Shown: one piece after another, positions 20,545 to 31,500 of the stretch
Layout: each line of letters opens with the position of its first letter
How positions within the stretch are numbered: position 1 is the first letter of the stretch
Assembly (NCBI GenBank): GCA_039105265.1
Contig: JAPFFF010000007.1
Location: forward strand, 868,001 to 932,000
DNA from: Tritrichomonas musculus
Lineage: Eukaryota; Parabasalia; Tritrichomonadida; Tritrichomonadidae
Direction of reading: 5' to 3'
Length of the DNA stretch: 64,000 nt
Notes under the pieces: model-generated
What the model was told of the DNA's origin: nothing
Seen by the model: only the letters and a program-made list of their open reading frames with translations
Databases searched by the model: none
Made by a program: the position numbers and the translations under genes

Positions 20545-21888
20545 ATGGAAATTACCGAATTTAGCAAGACTGTGGATCACGATGTTATGCATTTGATGAT
20601 TGACAATGCATCTTCATCACTATCTTTTCCAAAATACTCGATTCGACGAAGATGCTCTACGTGCACAAAAGATAGATTTTGTGTTGACGACCGCGGTTAC
20701 AAAAAAAAGGTATCTTTTTTTGAAGCAATTTACGGAAATGAATCTGTATCAAATGCTCAATTGTTCAATCCTATGACGCCCAATTGCTCAAGATTTCCTA
20801 ACCAGTTTACTCCAAGTTCTTTTAAATTCAGCCCAAAAAATTGTTCATCATCGAGCACAAAAAAGTTTTTGTGCTCTCCATATGGGCACAAGTACAATCA
20901 TCTAAAGAAACCTCGAATAATAGAAACAATACTTGATGCACCTGATGTTGTTAATGAATTTCCTTCGCAATTAATTGATGTTAGCAGTACAAATTCAATT
21001 ATTGTTGCTTTGGGATCTTGTGTTTACTGTTGGAAGAGAGGAGTTGTAACAGAAATACTTCAATCTGAATCATTAATTAATGCAGTATGCTGGATGGATA
21101 ACAATGTGGTTATTTCAGCTAAAGGGAACGTTGAGTTATGGGACGTTAATCAATGTAAAATCATTAGATCTTTTCAGAGGCATAGTGATAAAGTTGGAAC
21201 AATATCAACAACATGTGGTAACAGAGTCGCAACAGGTGGTAGAGATTCCGCTATTTATGTTACAGATATTCGAAATAATCATTTTGATCCATTGATTGGT
21301 CATCGTGGAGAAATTACTTCAGTTAAATGGTCACCAGAGGGAACATTTTTGGCTTCTTGTTCAGATGCAGATTCAAAGATTATTATTTGGAAAAATAATG
21401 AAATCAAATCAATTTTGAAAGATTCAAGATTCCAAATGAATGAAGAAAGTGAAGGAAATTATTATTCCAATAATAAAATAACATCTCTTGCTTGGCAGAG
21501 TCATCATGTGTTGATCGCAGGTGACGACAGTGAACGAGGAACAGTTAGATATATTCCGATTCATTCAAATGACGATGAAAAGTGGTTTGACACAAATTGT
21601 GCAATTTCTGATATTTCTTGGAGTAAGAAATGGGGTCTAGCAATTTCGCATAAAGGAGTAAATTCTTTTTGGGAAATAAGAAATAATGAATTCCAGAGAA
21701 ATGCAATGGTGAATGGAAATATGGGTGATATTGTTAATATTGTCACTTCTGAAGATGATTCACTAGTTGCCACAATTTCAATTGATGAAACTCTGAGGAC
21801 ATATGATCTCAAAGATATTTCTCATCCTTCAGATGGCATAAATCTTTTATCAGCTCAGTCAGAATTGAAAAATATTGGAATTAGATGA
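20545..21888 (+). CDS. Cdc20/Cdh1 (Fizzy) family WD40 activator of APC/C
   Basis: A 447-residue protein. After a short N-terminus comes a C-box-like site, KDRFCVDDRG at 42-51, a degenerate form of the DRYIPxR motif that docks the activator on the APC/C. The family signature before the propeller is clear: RIIETILDAPDVVNEFPSQL, then SSTNSIIVALGSCVYCWKRG (about 125-175). WD40 repeats follow (for example GHRGEITSVKWSPEGTFLAS near 250-270). The protein ends NIGIR, keeping the C-terminal IR tail that binds the APC/C TPR subunit. Propeller, signature and IR tail make the assignment firm; Cdc20 versus Cdh1 cannot be settled. It would recruit substrates such as the cyclin encoded 1.7 kb downstream. 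Confidence 0.88.
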   Translation: MEITEFSKTVDHDVMHLMIDNASSSLSFPKYSIRRRCSTCTKDRFCVDDRGYKKKVSFFEAIYGNESVSNAQLFNPMTPNCSRFPNQFTPSSFKFSPKNCSSSSTKKFLCSPYGHKYNHLKKPRIIETILDAPDVVNEFPSQLIDVSSTNSIIVALGSCVYCWKRGVVTEILQSESLINAVCWMDNNVVISAKGNVELWDVNQCKIIRSFQRHSDKVGTISTTCGNRVATGGRDSAIYVTDIRNNHFDPLIGHRGEITSVKWSPEGTFLASCSDADSKIIIWKNNEIKSILKDSRFQMNEESEGNYYSNNKITSLAWQSHHVLIAGDDSERGTVRYIPIHSNDDEKWFDTNCAISDISWSKKWGLAISHKGVNSFWEIRNNEFQRNAMVNGNMGDIVNIVTSEDDSLVATISIDETLRTYDLKDISHPSDGINLLSAQSELKNIGIR

Positions 21889-23614
21889 TTTTTCTTGTGT
21901 TTGGTTAGCTAAATTTGTGTGAATAAATATATTATGGCACTATATTTTAAAATTTCAATGTTATTAAAATTTTGAATGTCCAGATTGAGAAAATTATTGA
22001 ATTTATTTGAATTTACCAATCAAATTTGTCTGAATGGTATCCAAAATAAAATTGGTCCAAAAGAAGCATTTTTGATTTGCATTCATAGTCCAGAAAGACA
22101 GTCCTAACATATATATTAAAAAATTTATTCTTGGTTAAAAAAAAAACTATGATATAAAGATTTTTGATGATTTTTTCATCATTAAAGTATCTTTGAAAAG
22201 CTCTTTTCGCAGGTGAAAAGTCCTTTATGGTGAAGTGAAATTCACAAAAAGTTTGAAAAAAATTTTACGACATTGAAATAGTCCTTTACAAAAAAAAAAA
22301 AAGGTCAAATATAAATACCTTTTTTAATCGTTAATATTTTATGGTAATTTGAATGAATGAAGACCATATTAAGGTTGAACAAAAGCAGTATATGATATCA
22401 TATTGTAATATAATAAAATATATGATGACATCAATTTAATTACTAAATATAATGGTAAAATTAACGTAAAATATAAAAATAAATTAATTTTGCTTTTTGA
22501 ATGAAAATTTTACAATTTGATAAGTTTAGAAAAAAAAATGATGTTTTGTATAAATATCATAGCAAATATGAGGAAAATGCAATTTTAAATATAAGATATA
22601 TTTTTTAGTTAATTTATTAAATTGAATTAAATTTTTATGAAATATTTGAATCATCAGAAAATTGAGATCAATTCTATGAAATTATTATATACTTCAGAAT
22701 ATTGTGCATTTTTATAAGAAATAATTGTGAGATTGTAAGATATAAACAATTGAATAATTGTGAGAAAATAAAGATTTCTGAAAAGTAAAAATATGTAAAG
22801 TATTCAAAGTAAAAATCTATCCAAAATAAAGTCCCCAGCGTCGGAATTTTTGATTTTTTAAAATAATTCTTTTCAAAATCAAAAAATATGTCCAATTTTT
22901 CAAATTTTAACTCAGGTTGAAAAGATTAGCTGAGTGATTATTTATGAAATTATCTCTACTTTTAGCAAGATATAGAATAATTTAAATATATTATATAATG
23001 ATATTATTTTTTTATGAATATTTAATATAAAAAATTAAAATTTATTATGATATTTTTCGCAAAATTTGTATTTTTGTTGTCACTTTTTGAATACTACAAA
23101 ATTGAATGAATACCTTAATAGGGTCTATGAATGATTTAACCGTAAAGTACTTTTTTCTGTCATAAAGAACTTTTTCACGATACTTTAATTCTAAAGGAAA
23201 TCAGTTTAAAAGAAATATTTATAGTAAAAATCAGTATAATGAAAAAATCCCTAATAGAAGTGGAAATATATTCAATATAAAAAAAAAGAATATAACGATT
23301 GATTGTTCCTGATAACTCCTCTTTATTTGACGTTAAATAGAACTTCTTTATAATATTTAAAAGAAAAAACGCATCTGCAGATATATTTAGATCATTAATA
23401 TTTCATTCTCCTATCAAGGAAAATAAATTTATTTTTTTAAAAAATTGTAATGTTGGAGATATCAAGAATTATCAATCAATAGTCTTTACACTAGAAAATT
23501 CGAGTTAACAACATTGCCATCAATATTCCAAAATTGATGATGTATTTCTAGTCAATTTTTTGAGAAGTTTTGATATTTAATTATTTCTCAAAAATTGAAT
23601 TGCTTTGTACAATT
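21889..23614. other. AT-rich intergenic stretch holding a degenerate element
   Basis: About 1.7 kb between Cdc20/Cdh1 and cyclin genes. Most of it is the weak inverted-repeat element at 22181-23189. A 73-codon minus-strand frame (22674-22895) inside has chance-like composition. Confidence 0.5.
22181..23189. mobile_element. Candidate degenerate DNA transposon or MITE (about 1.0 kb)
   Basis: Bases 22181-22230 and the reverse complement of 23140-23189 align without gaps at 37 of 50 positions, both starting ATTAAAGTATC and ending with a CTTTA-GG block. No coding frame lies between them and no convincing target duplication was seen. The level of decay suggests an old non-autonomous insertion. Chance similarity in AT-rich DNA is possible but less likely, given the 11-base exact start and the shared GC-containing 3' block. 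Confidence 0.45.
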
Positions 23615-23621
23615 TCACATT
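23615..23621 (+). promoter_or_regulatory. Initiator-like motif TCACATT
   Basis: The A lies 12 bases before the ATG at 23629 and supports that start over the TTG at 23605. Confidence 0.45.
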
Positions 23622-23628
23622 ATTTCTT

Positions 23629-24828
23629 ATGAAAAAGTTGATGAATCAAAATGAATTAAAAATGTTTCCGTTTAATAATTACCATTTATCTGCATTGATG
23701 ATCAAGGCCAACCCCCAAAAATATAACAAGATTGATTCAGACCAAAAGGAATCAACAACAAGTGCCCAATATGGCCATCAATCGTATCTCTTGCTTTTTA
23801 AAAAGACAGTAAGAGATGAAAAAGATGAATATAGTGATCCAGATATGAATGATGAATTAACTGATGTTGAAAATAGAAATATATGTTCAAGTAAAAACAA
23901 TATAAGTGATTTTACAGACGAAGAAAGTAACTATTCAGACGATGGCGATGATACAGACGATGACGATTATGATGTTAATGACTTTGATAAACTTCCGGAA
24001 ATTGATCAAATCAACATTAGTAAGCCAGAAAAGCTTGCTAGATATGCTGAAACCATATTTTCCGTTGTTAGACAAGACGTGTCAGATACATTATCTAACG
24101 TCATCTCTTCAGAAATAATAAAAACAACGCAAGCAGAGATAACCTCAAGTTTACATGAGCTTGCAGTTAAATGGATTTTACAAGTCCATCAAGAATATAA
24201 AATGTCAAGTGATACTCTTTATGAATCTATAACTTATTTGAACACCATATTGTCAAAGACTCCAGTAAGACAAGATCAACTACAACTTGTTTCAGTTACT
24301 TGTATTTGGATGGCTTCAAAAGTAGAAGAAAGAACTGTTCCTAAGCTTGAGGAGTTAAGTTATATTTGTAGATATCAATATAAAGAAGAAGATTTTGTTA
24401 AATGCGAAAAAAAAATATTAAAATTACTAGATTTTCGATTAAGCTTTCCAACGTCAAAAATGTTTTTAAGAAGATTACTTGATGCAATATCAGCTGAAGC
24501 CCAAATTATTGAAGTAGCGACATTCTTTTGTGATTTATCATTGATTCCAATGGAATTAATAGATTTCACACCAATGAGTATCGCAATGGCTTCTGTCTGC
24601 CTAGGTAAAATATGTTTGAATATGTTTTGCCCAACGCAGAGGCTCCTCGCTTATTCTCATCTAGATAACTCCGAAGACGTGAAAAAGTGTGCATGTATCT
24701 TACTTCAGCATGCGCAAAAAGTAGTTAATGACAAAGATCATATACTCTATAAGAAGTTCACGCAAGACAATTTGAGTGGATTAATTCGCGAAATTGATTT
24801 ATCAGTCAATCTCATCAATAAGATTTAG
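23629..24828 (+). CDS. Mitotic (A/B-type) cyclin
   Basis: A 399-residue protein from the ATG at 23629 (a second ATG follows four codons later). The N-terminal 125 residues are disordered and very acidic (DDGDDTDDDDYDVNDFD), without an obvious RxxLxxxxN destruction box. The cyclin N-fold starts near 130 (KPEKLARYAETIF) and includes KWILQVHQEYKMSSDTLYES and the VSVTCIWMASKVEERTVPKL helix, with the Lys and Glu of the CDK contact present. The C-fold follows (LDFRLSFPTSKMFLRRLLDA). The pattern LARYAETIF and the KxEE spacing fit A/B cyclins. It would bind and activate a CDK. The lack of a visible D-box makes its mode of turnover uncertain. Confidence 0.86.
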   Translation: MKKLMNQNELKMFPFNNYHLSALMIKANPQKYNKIDSDQKESTTSAQYGHQSYLLLFKKTVRDEKDEYSDPDMNDELTDVENRNICSSKNNISDFTDEESNYSDDGDDTDDDDYDVNDFDKLPEIDQINISKPEKLARYAETIFSVVRQDVSDTLSNVISSEIIKTTQAEITSSLHELAVKWILQVHQEYKMSSDTLYESITYLNTILSKTPVRQDQLQLVSVTCIWMASKVEERTVPKLEELSYICRYQYKEEDFVKCEKKILKLLDFRLSFPTSKMFLRRLLDAISAEAQIIEVATFFCDLSLIPMELIDFTPMSIAMASVCLGKICLNMFCPTQRLLAYSHLDNSEDVKKCACILLQHAQKVVNDKDHILYKKFTQDNLSGLIREIDLSVNLINKI

Positions 24829-25143
24829 ATTGCGAACATCATTAATTCAAGCGTTTTCAACTCAAGTAATCGATTCGGGGGCTCTTTATTATTTATTGTT
24901 TTTTATATATAAGTTTTCCTTTAAAAAAATTATTTGTTGCCAATATTATTTCTGTGAAAACTTTTTTTATATGTTTTGAATATCATCTCACAATTTTTTA
25001 TATGATGAAAGTTTTTGTTTGATTTTTTGTATTCAATTTTGAATTTTCATATCAAAAAGTTTGAATATAAAAATAAAAAAAAAAACAATAACGCAAATAC
25101 TATATTTATAAATCAAACAAAAAATAATAAAATAAAAAGGTTT
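24829..25143. other. Convergent intergenic spacer
   Basis: AT-rich 315-bp spacer between the cyclin (+) and LRR (-) genes. No element was recognised. Confidence 0.5.
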
Positions 25144-27444
25144 TCAAGATAATATTTTGAGAAGGTTTGCTCTTATCGATTCATATTGCTTATTCAGTCT
25201 TGCAAAACGATCTCCACTTTCGTATTCATCGTCATCATAATTATCATCATATTCAGTATATTCATAATCTTCATAACTTTCGTCATCACTATTTCTCTTT
25301 TTCTTATTTCTTTTGCATTTTTGCCTATATTTGGCCTTAAGACGCTTTCTTTCTTCTGCCAATCTCTCATCTTCGGCAACTTGCATATCTCTTTCAACAC
25401 TAATAAGTTTATCATCCATATTTTGAATAATTTCTTCAACTTCTTCACGAGTCATTGTTTCTTCATCATTAGAACTATTTGTATTTGTAGATTTTGGACT
25501 TCTTCGAGCTGTTGGAATCGGAGTTGATCTTCCTAATCGACTTCTTATTCCTGCTTGTGTATTTAATCCGCTTCTGCCGTTAAATTCTTTTTGAGATTCT
25601 TCATTTCTTTTTGCAAGTAAATCTTGAATTTCGTCAATTTCCTCTCCTTCGTGATATTCAACATTAAAGTCACCATTTAAAACAGATTCTTCATTATTAT
25701 AGCAAGTACAATTTACATTTCCATCATGATCTTCAATAATTTCGGTCTTTGCTTTTTTCTTTATAATTCTGCTTCTATTTATGTTAGTTGGTTTCGACTC
25801 AGGATGAAGTACGATAAATTGAAGTTGATTGAAAGCTCTGTTGTAATCTTTATCAACTTGTTTAAAAATAACTCTTCGTTTATCTTCTTGAACAACAGGA
25901 ATCTCACTCCAAAAGTTTGTTTGAGTAGGTTCTTCCTCTTCATAAGGTGGAATTCGGGCAGGTGGTATTGTTGGAATTCGATAGCTTAATTCTCCATTGG
26001 CATTAGAATTTATGTTCATCATCATTCTTTGCTCAATCCTTTCAAACATTTTTTCTTTATCGCCTTCGTTGCTTTTATTGCTTTTATTTTTATTTTCATC
26101 AACTTTTGAGGTAAATGCTGTCATAAAAACGTCATCATTGTTATTATTACTTTCATTATTATTGCTGTTAGTGTTTGAATTGAGATTTAGTGGTGGAATT
26201 TTCTGTGAACCTCTGACAGGTTGTTTTCGATCAATGCCGTCTTGAAGAGCACGTTTATGAGCTCTTGAACGAAATGGAAGAGTTAATGGATCAAGTGGTA
26301 CTGTTCTAACATTACCAGAAATAGTGCTTTTTAACGGTTGAGCTGGTGGATCACATATCAATTCTATTTTCGCACTAGCAAAAATTTTTTTAGCTTCAGC
26401 AAGATATTTATGACCACGAACAACAATTGGATTTCCAATTATATTAACTTCTTGTAATGATAAAATGTCTGCAAGAGAATCGAAGTCATCTGATTCTTCA
26501 AAATGATTGGATCTTAGTGAAATTTTATTCAAAGCTTCGAAACCAAATTGAAATCTTGGAATTCGTACAAGTCCATTGTAATCTAAATTAAGAATTTGTA
26601 AAGACGGAATTGTAGCTAGTGAAAAAAGGGATGCGTCTGAATTCAAATTATTATTAGATAAATCAAGAGTAGTGAGACAAGTAAAATACATTAAATTTGA
26701 TGGAAGATTTGAAATTGAATTTGATGATAAATTTAAATTTGAAAGCAACGGAATTAATTGAAGATCAGCTATCGTGTTAGAGCACATGTTATGGCTTAAA
26801 TTAAGAGTATGAAGAGAGTTCCATGCACGCCCATCATCATCTAAATCCATATATTCTCTTTCGCATTTATCAAATTCAAATTGTTTCAATCCATTACAAG
26901 ATAAATCTAATTCTTCAAGATCTTGTAGAACAGAAAAAGGTTCGAGGGGAAGAGAGTTGTCGCTAAAATCTGCTTTTTTAACAGTTCGAAGCTGTTTAAG
27001 TGCTGTAATATCAATATCATTTAAATTCTGTGATGATGCATTTATTTCTGTAACTTTGTCAAATTTTGTTGTATTTAAAAGGTCAACTAAAAAAAGAGTA
27101 TCGAATATTCTACCGTTATTATTAAACTGAGGTCTTTTATTTTCTTTCCTATTATTTTTAGAGAATAATTTATTATCGTAAGAATTGGAAACTTGAGGGG
27201 GAGCGTTAGTAGGTAGTGCTTTGAGATCAATAAAATCTAAAGATGCGCTAGTATTGCTATTTGATCTATTTCTGGAATAATTTGAATTAAAAATTGAATT
27301 ATTTGGAGTATTTCCGTTGTGAACAACTGAAAGATTATTGAGATCTGGCCGATGGCCAGCTGGTTGGCGAGCAGATGATTGTCCGGTTCTTTCAAATTCG
27401 AAAAGAGGGTGATTTGCCCTCTTCTGGCGCGCCAGCGTGTTCAT
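25144..27444 (-). CDS. Leucine-rich repeat protein, XRRA1-like
   Basis: A 766-residue protein from the ATG at 27444 (the frame is open three bases further, from a TTG). Leucine-rich repeats span about 125-360, for example RTVKKADFSDNSLPLEPFSV, LEELDLSCNGLKQFEF and LSNLNLSSNSISNLPSN. The first repeat block, with its DNSLPLEPF-LELDLSCNGL order, resembles XRRA1 and related LRR proteins of flagellates; the later segment FKQVDKDYNRAFNQLQFIVL is compatible with this. After an Asn-rich linker (near 415-440) the C-terminus (about 640-766) is a charged coiled coil with a K/R block and then an acidic DDNYDDDEYESGD stretch. A structural or adaptor role is likely. The XRRA1 link is from pattern memory. 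Confidence 0.72.
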   Translation of the reverse strand: MNTLARQKRANHPLFEFERTGQSSARQPAGHRPDLNNLSVVHNGNTPNNSIFNSNYSRNRSNSNTSASLDFIDLKALPTNAPPQVSNSYDNKLFSKNNRKENKRPQFNNNGRIFDTLFLVDLLNTTKFDKVTEINASSQNLNDIDITALKQLRTVKKADFSDNSLPLEPFSVLQDLEELDLSCNGLKQFEFDKCEREYMDLDDDGRAWNSLHTLNLSHNMCSNTIADLQLIPLLSNLNLSSNSISNLPSNLMYFTCLTTLDLSNNNLNSDASLFSLATIPSLQILNLDYNGLVRIPRFQFGFEALNKISLRSNHFEESDDFDSLADILSLQEVNIIGNPIVVRGHKYLAEAKKIFASAKIELICDPPAQPLKSTISGNVRTVPLDPLTLPFRSRAHKRALQDGIDRKQPVRGSQKIPPLNLNSNTNSNNNESNNNNDDVFMTAFTSKVDENKNKSNKSNEGDKEKMFERIEQRMMMNINSNANGELSYRIPTIPPARIPPYEEEEPTQTNFWSEIPVVQEDKRRVIFKQVDKDYNRAFNQLQFIVLHPESKPTNINRSRIIKKKAKTEIIEDHDGNVNCTCYNNEESVLNGDFNVEYHEGEEIDEIQDLLAKRNEESQKEFNGRSGLNTQAGIRSRLGRSTPIPTARRSPKSTNTNSSNDEETMTREEVEEIIQNMDDKLISVERDMQVAEDERLAEERKRLKAKYRQKCKRNKKKRNSDDESYEDYEYTEYDDNYDDDEYESGDRFARLNKQYESIRANLLKILS

Positions 27445-27792
27445 CAAATAACGTTTTCTAATATGTTAATTTCAGAAAACATATTGAAAAACTTAAGAAG
27501 TAAATCTTTTAATTTGAATGTGAAATCTTAATTTAAAAAAAAATAACGGAAAAGATTTCACCTTTTGATATGAAATAGCTATATTTCATTTTTTTTTTTT
27601 CTATCAAATAACGTAAGCATTTGGCTTTGTATTCAACATTATGCAAATGATGTTTTATTAAGCATTGCTTCTGATTTTACATTAAAAATTATATATAAAA
27701 ATATATTATTAAAATTTCAATTTAATACCTTTAGTTAATTTCAAAAAAAAAAAAAATCATAATAATATATTGTTTTTGATGTTAAAACTTTC
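27445..27792. other. Intergenic spacer
   Basis: AT-rich 348-bp spacer upstream of the LRR gene and downstream of the FOP-like gene, both on the minus strand. Poly-A/T tracts only. Confidence 0.5.
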
Positions 27793-28197
27793 TTATTCAT
27801 CTTGGGATCTAAGTTGTTCTTCAATAAGTTGAACCAAATATGGTGTACGATCATATGTGCATAAATTTAATTGCTTACCAAGTTCTCTGCGATTTAATTC
27901 AATTTCTGGGTGTTGGCTTTCAAAACGAAGAACGCTTGGAGCAAATTTAAATCCAGCACTTTGGAGGAATTCAAGGACAAGTAAATACTGTATTTCTTTA
28001 TCACCATCAATTGGGATGCTTGGAAATGATTGAAGTTCTGGTTGTGATTCATCGAGAATATGTCTTGCTGCAATTTTTGCAAGTTCTTGAGCGTCTTGGA
28101 GAACTTTTTCTTTGATTCCTTTCTCTTCAACAAGGCGTTGGAGTTCCTCAACAACTTCTTGTTGAGTTTCGCTTACAACTGAGTCCATCCACGACAT
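27793..28197 (-). CDS. Small FOP/LisH-type protein, probable basal-body component
   Basis: A 134-residue protein from the ATG at 28197; the frame is open to a TTG at 28215 but the initiator-like TCATATTCC lies between. The N-terminal half is a helix or coiled coil (QQEVVEELQRLVEEKGIKEK). The middle carries a LisH/FOP-dimerisation-like segment, YLLVLEFLQSAGFKFAPSVL (about 78-97), followed by a FESQHPEIEL stretch close to the FOP/TONNEAU1 pattern. Proteins with this fold dimerise and act at centrosomes and basal bodies, which suits a flagellate. Family FOP, TON1 or another LisH protein cannot be separated here. The overlapping 86-codon frame is a shadow. Confidence 0.7.
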   Translation of the reverse strand: MSWMDSVVSETQQEVVEELQRLVEEKGIKEKVLQDAQELAKIAARHILDESQPELQSFPSIPIDGDKEIQYLLVLEFLQSAGFKFAPSVLRFESQHPEIELNRRELGKQLNLCTYDRTPYLVQLIEEQLRSQDE

Positions 28198-28200
28198 TTT

Positions 28201-28210
28201 TGGAATATGA
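28201..28210 (-). promoter_or_regulatory. Initiator-like motif TCATATTCCA
   Basis: Minus-strand TCA whose A is 11 bases from the ATG at 28197. It decides the start of the FOP/LisH-like gene. Confidence 0.45.
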
Positions 28211-28406
28211 GTCAAAAATGATTATAAATCAAATGATAAACGTATCTTTTAACGGTCACATTTTAAGTTCAAACTTTCTTTTGGTATTGCAATATCTTGA
28301 AATTTTGCAATGTAATGTTGTATAAAAAAAGATAGCATTATAATGTTCTTTGATTTAATTATATAATTACATAAATTATTTAAAATAATTTAAATATTCG
28401 ATCTAA

Positions 28407-28470
28407 TTTATTATTAGTGTTCAAACCAAATTAACGAAATGAAATATTTGATTTGAACACTAATAATAAA
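28407..28470. repeat. Perfect 19-bp inverted repeat with 26-bp loop
   Basis: TTTATTATTAGTGTTCAAA at 28407-28425 is the exact reverse complement of 28452-28470. It lies in the 328-bp spacer between the 3' end of the BEACH gene and the start of the FOP/LisH-like gene. It may be an RNA hairpin in the BEACH 3' region, a tiny MITE or a cruciform site. The rest of the spacer (28211-28525) shows nothing else. Confidence 0.85.
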
Positions 28471-28525
28471 AATAAATGTTTTGTGATTTACATTTAAAAT
28501 TTTAAGAAATATAATATCTTTTTTA

Positions 28526-31500
28526 TTACAAATCCGTTGTTTTTATATTTGCTGATTGGCATGAATTACAGTATGATGTTTTCTTATTATAACATTTACT
28601 ACATACTGCCAAACAACAGCATCCACAAATGAATGATTTCTTTGGTTCAAGTTTTTGATCGCAAACAGCACAATTACTAAATAGTGTCTTATTTAAGAAT
28701 GGTATTTTCATATTAGCAATAGAAAGAACAACTGATGCTCCATTTTCATCAATAACAAGTACTGCTTTATTCTTAAAGAAAATGTTGATTGTAACAATTG
28801 AACTAAGTTTGCAATTAATCATCCATAGCTTACGAATTTCATTATGAATCACATCAACTTCCCAAAGGCAGCATTTTCCGCTCTTATGTCCTGTAACAAA
28901 GTAAGGTTTTTTATTCCATATTAAAGGATCAGTTACATCAATAGATGTAACAGGGTCATTTATACTATTCATTGATGCTATGTAAGATAATGTTAATGAA
29001 ACTACTTTGATTTGGCTTTCAGATACTAAAATCAACAAGTCTACACTATCATCGAATATAATAAATTTAAGTGTATCATTTTGAATTTCATTTGAATCAC
29101 TATTTGGTCGAATATCAGAATAATCTTCACTTCGCATATATCTTCCACTTGTTATATCAAAGAGAATGACTTTATTTTTCTTTGTGGCAACAGCAAGGAT
29201 AAAATGTTTTTCACTTATTGCCATTGCAATTGTATGGCCATGTGCACATATTGTTGGTAATAACTGAGGCTTTGCATAACCAGCATTTGAGGAAAGAGTT
29301 CCACTTACTTGGCAAAATAGAGTAGAAATTGTATTAGTAGCATCATTTGCAGCGACCTTTGCACCTAATCCCATATCAATTCCAAATCCAGAATTATTTG
29401 TTGGTTTCAAGCCCTCAGAAGCAGATTGAGTAGTTGAAGAAGATGAAGATGAAAATGTATCATTGCAAGTGTCTATTTTCCTGACTACATTAATACATCC
29501 ATTAAGTAATGCAAAAGCTGATAATTTAGTTGAGTAAGAAGTACAAGAGTTAATTATTATGTCGTTGAATCTAATAATTGACGATGTTAGTGAAACAGAA
29601 GACATTTGTTGCATTTGAGGATTAGCCTCAGAATTAGTATTCAATTCTGTTGCTGTGTTAGATTCCGATGCAGCTGAAGAGACGGTTGAAGTCGTTGTAC
29701 TTGATGAATTCGAGTAATTTATATAATTTCCTCTTATTCGAACTTTTTCTGGGAAGTTCAGAAAAAGTTCATTTTTGAAAGCCGTAGTGAATTCCTTTTT
29801 ATTTGAGTCGTAACGGACCATCCAAGTGAATTTTTGGAACTCCTTCAACTGGGAAAGCCTCCATTCCGAGTTTGCAATATTTGAATTCGATTTGATCGTC
29901 GAGCTCTCAAAATAATTATTTTCATTTTCACTTTCACTGCCTCCTTCAGCAGCCACGCTATCGTTTGCATCGCTTCCTGCGGCTGCTCTGTGATCCATGT
30001 ATGCTGGATGTGGCGTGAAGAAGAGCTGTATTGGACAGACGCCGAAATTCAGCATTGCAGAAGTTTCCGCTTCACTGTTCAATTCGTCGTCTTCATTCAA
30101 TTCTTTACTCTTCTCTCTAGTGTTGCTTGTATCGTAGCAATGAGGCTGGTAGACGTTGATTGCTTCAATTGCTGCAGGTCCCTTCTGCTTAAATCCGAAA
30201 ATGAGGTCGATCCAGCCATTCAAGTTCTCTCTAACTTTCCGCGATTCGAGTGCCTCTCTATTCTGCCAGATGAAATTGAATGCTTTTTTGGCCGACCAAG
30301 GAGGAAGTTTGACGCAATCCATTGTTTGGCCGTCTGATCTTACTGGCATTTTTATTCTGTTGACATTTTCAAGGAAAGACGATAAACAGAAAAATTCAGG
30401 TATCAACTCCTTAACGTCCGTTTGCCTCGATTCAGAAACGGACTTCCAACTTTCGCAGATGCTCCAAAAGAGCCTGTCTTTGTTGTCCCAGCCTGAGTTT
30501 ATGTGAAGGCTGATGTCTGTGAAAGGGTTGATTCGAAACATGAAGTGAGTAACCGCCGCGGGGTGTGAATAATGAGAGCCATAATGGTAAGGAGGGTCTG
30601 TTTCGTTATAAACAATTGTAAACCTTTCAATTCGATCATCCGTTTGAATGCCGATTGGTCTGTCAAGCTTCCTTAACTGCGAATTCGAAAGGTTGTCAAA
30701 ATCTAGCTCAGCAGACTTGTAGTCACTCAGCACCCAAGGAAAGACAGGGTATTGGGACAGGTCGTTGAATGACCTGCATCCGAGGACATTCAAAATGAGC
30801 AAGTAGTCAAAATTTGTCATTTCACAATTCAGCCATTTTTTGGTGTAATATTCAACCGTCCGTAATTGAAGCAACGGTTTGACTCGTGACAAGTAAATTT
30901 TCCTCAACTTCTCCGAAAATAAGAACGATAAATGGCAGCCATAAAGCGTGAAGATCTCGAGTCCGATGTTCAAGTAAGTGTGCTTGCGCGGGAAGCATGA
31001 CAAAACCTCGTTGAAAGGGACGTAAAGAACGACGTGATTCATGAACAAATCCCAAGGTCCGCAATAGCCATCGATGATGCTTGAATAAGCAAGTCCTGTT
31101 GTCAAGCTAGAGAAGGAACTTCCTTCCCTATCGTCCTTCTCAATCAATTCAATTTTGAACGGTTTGGTCGGACTTTCTTTAGTGACATTTGCATGGAAAA
31201 GAATGACAAAAACATCGTCTCTTGTGAAAAGACCACAGCACGGAATGGACTCGTAGTGGGAGAGAAAACGACACTGGAAAATGTGGCCGCTGTTTGTGGG
31301 ATCATACTTCATTTTGAATGACTTTGTCACATTCGTTATCTTTGAAAAAGTGGGCAAATAAATTGCATGTTTTTTTCTAACCGTCGACGATGAGTCATAA
31401 TAATTTTGGCCTTCGTTTTGACCACATTGAATGTCAATTGATGTGAAGCACGATGGCGCTATTCTCTCTCTCAAAAGTTCATCGTCTTCGTTCTTCAAAT

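Noticed and set aside
20545-24828. A functional cell-cycle gene cluster (Cdc20/Cdh1 and cyclin)
   Set aside because: The genes are adjacent on the same strand but 1.7 kb apart with a relic element between them; nothing in the sequence shows co-regulation.
30852-31064. Frames antisense to, or shifted within, the BEACH gene (also near 29990-30506 and 33886-34251)
   Set aside because: Their openness follows from the higher GC and codon bias of the BEACH frame; no motifs of their own.
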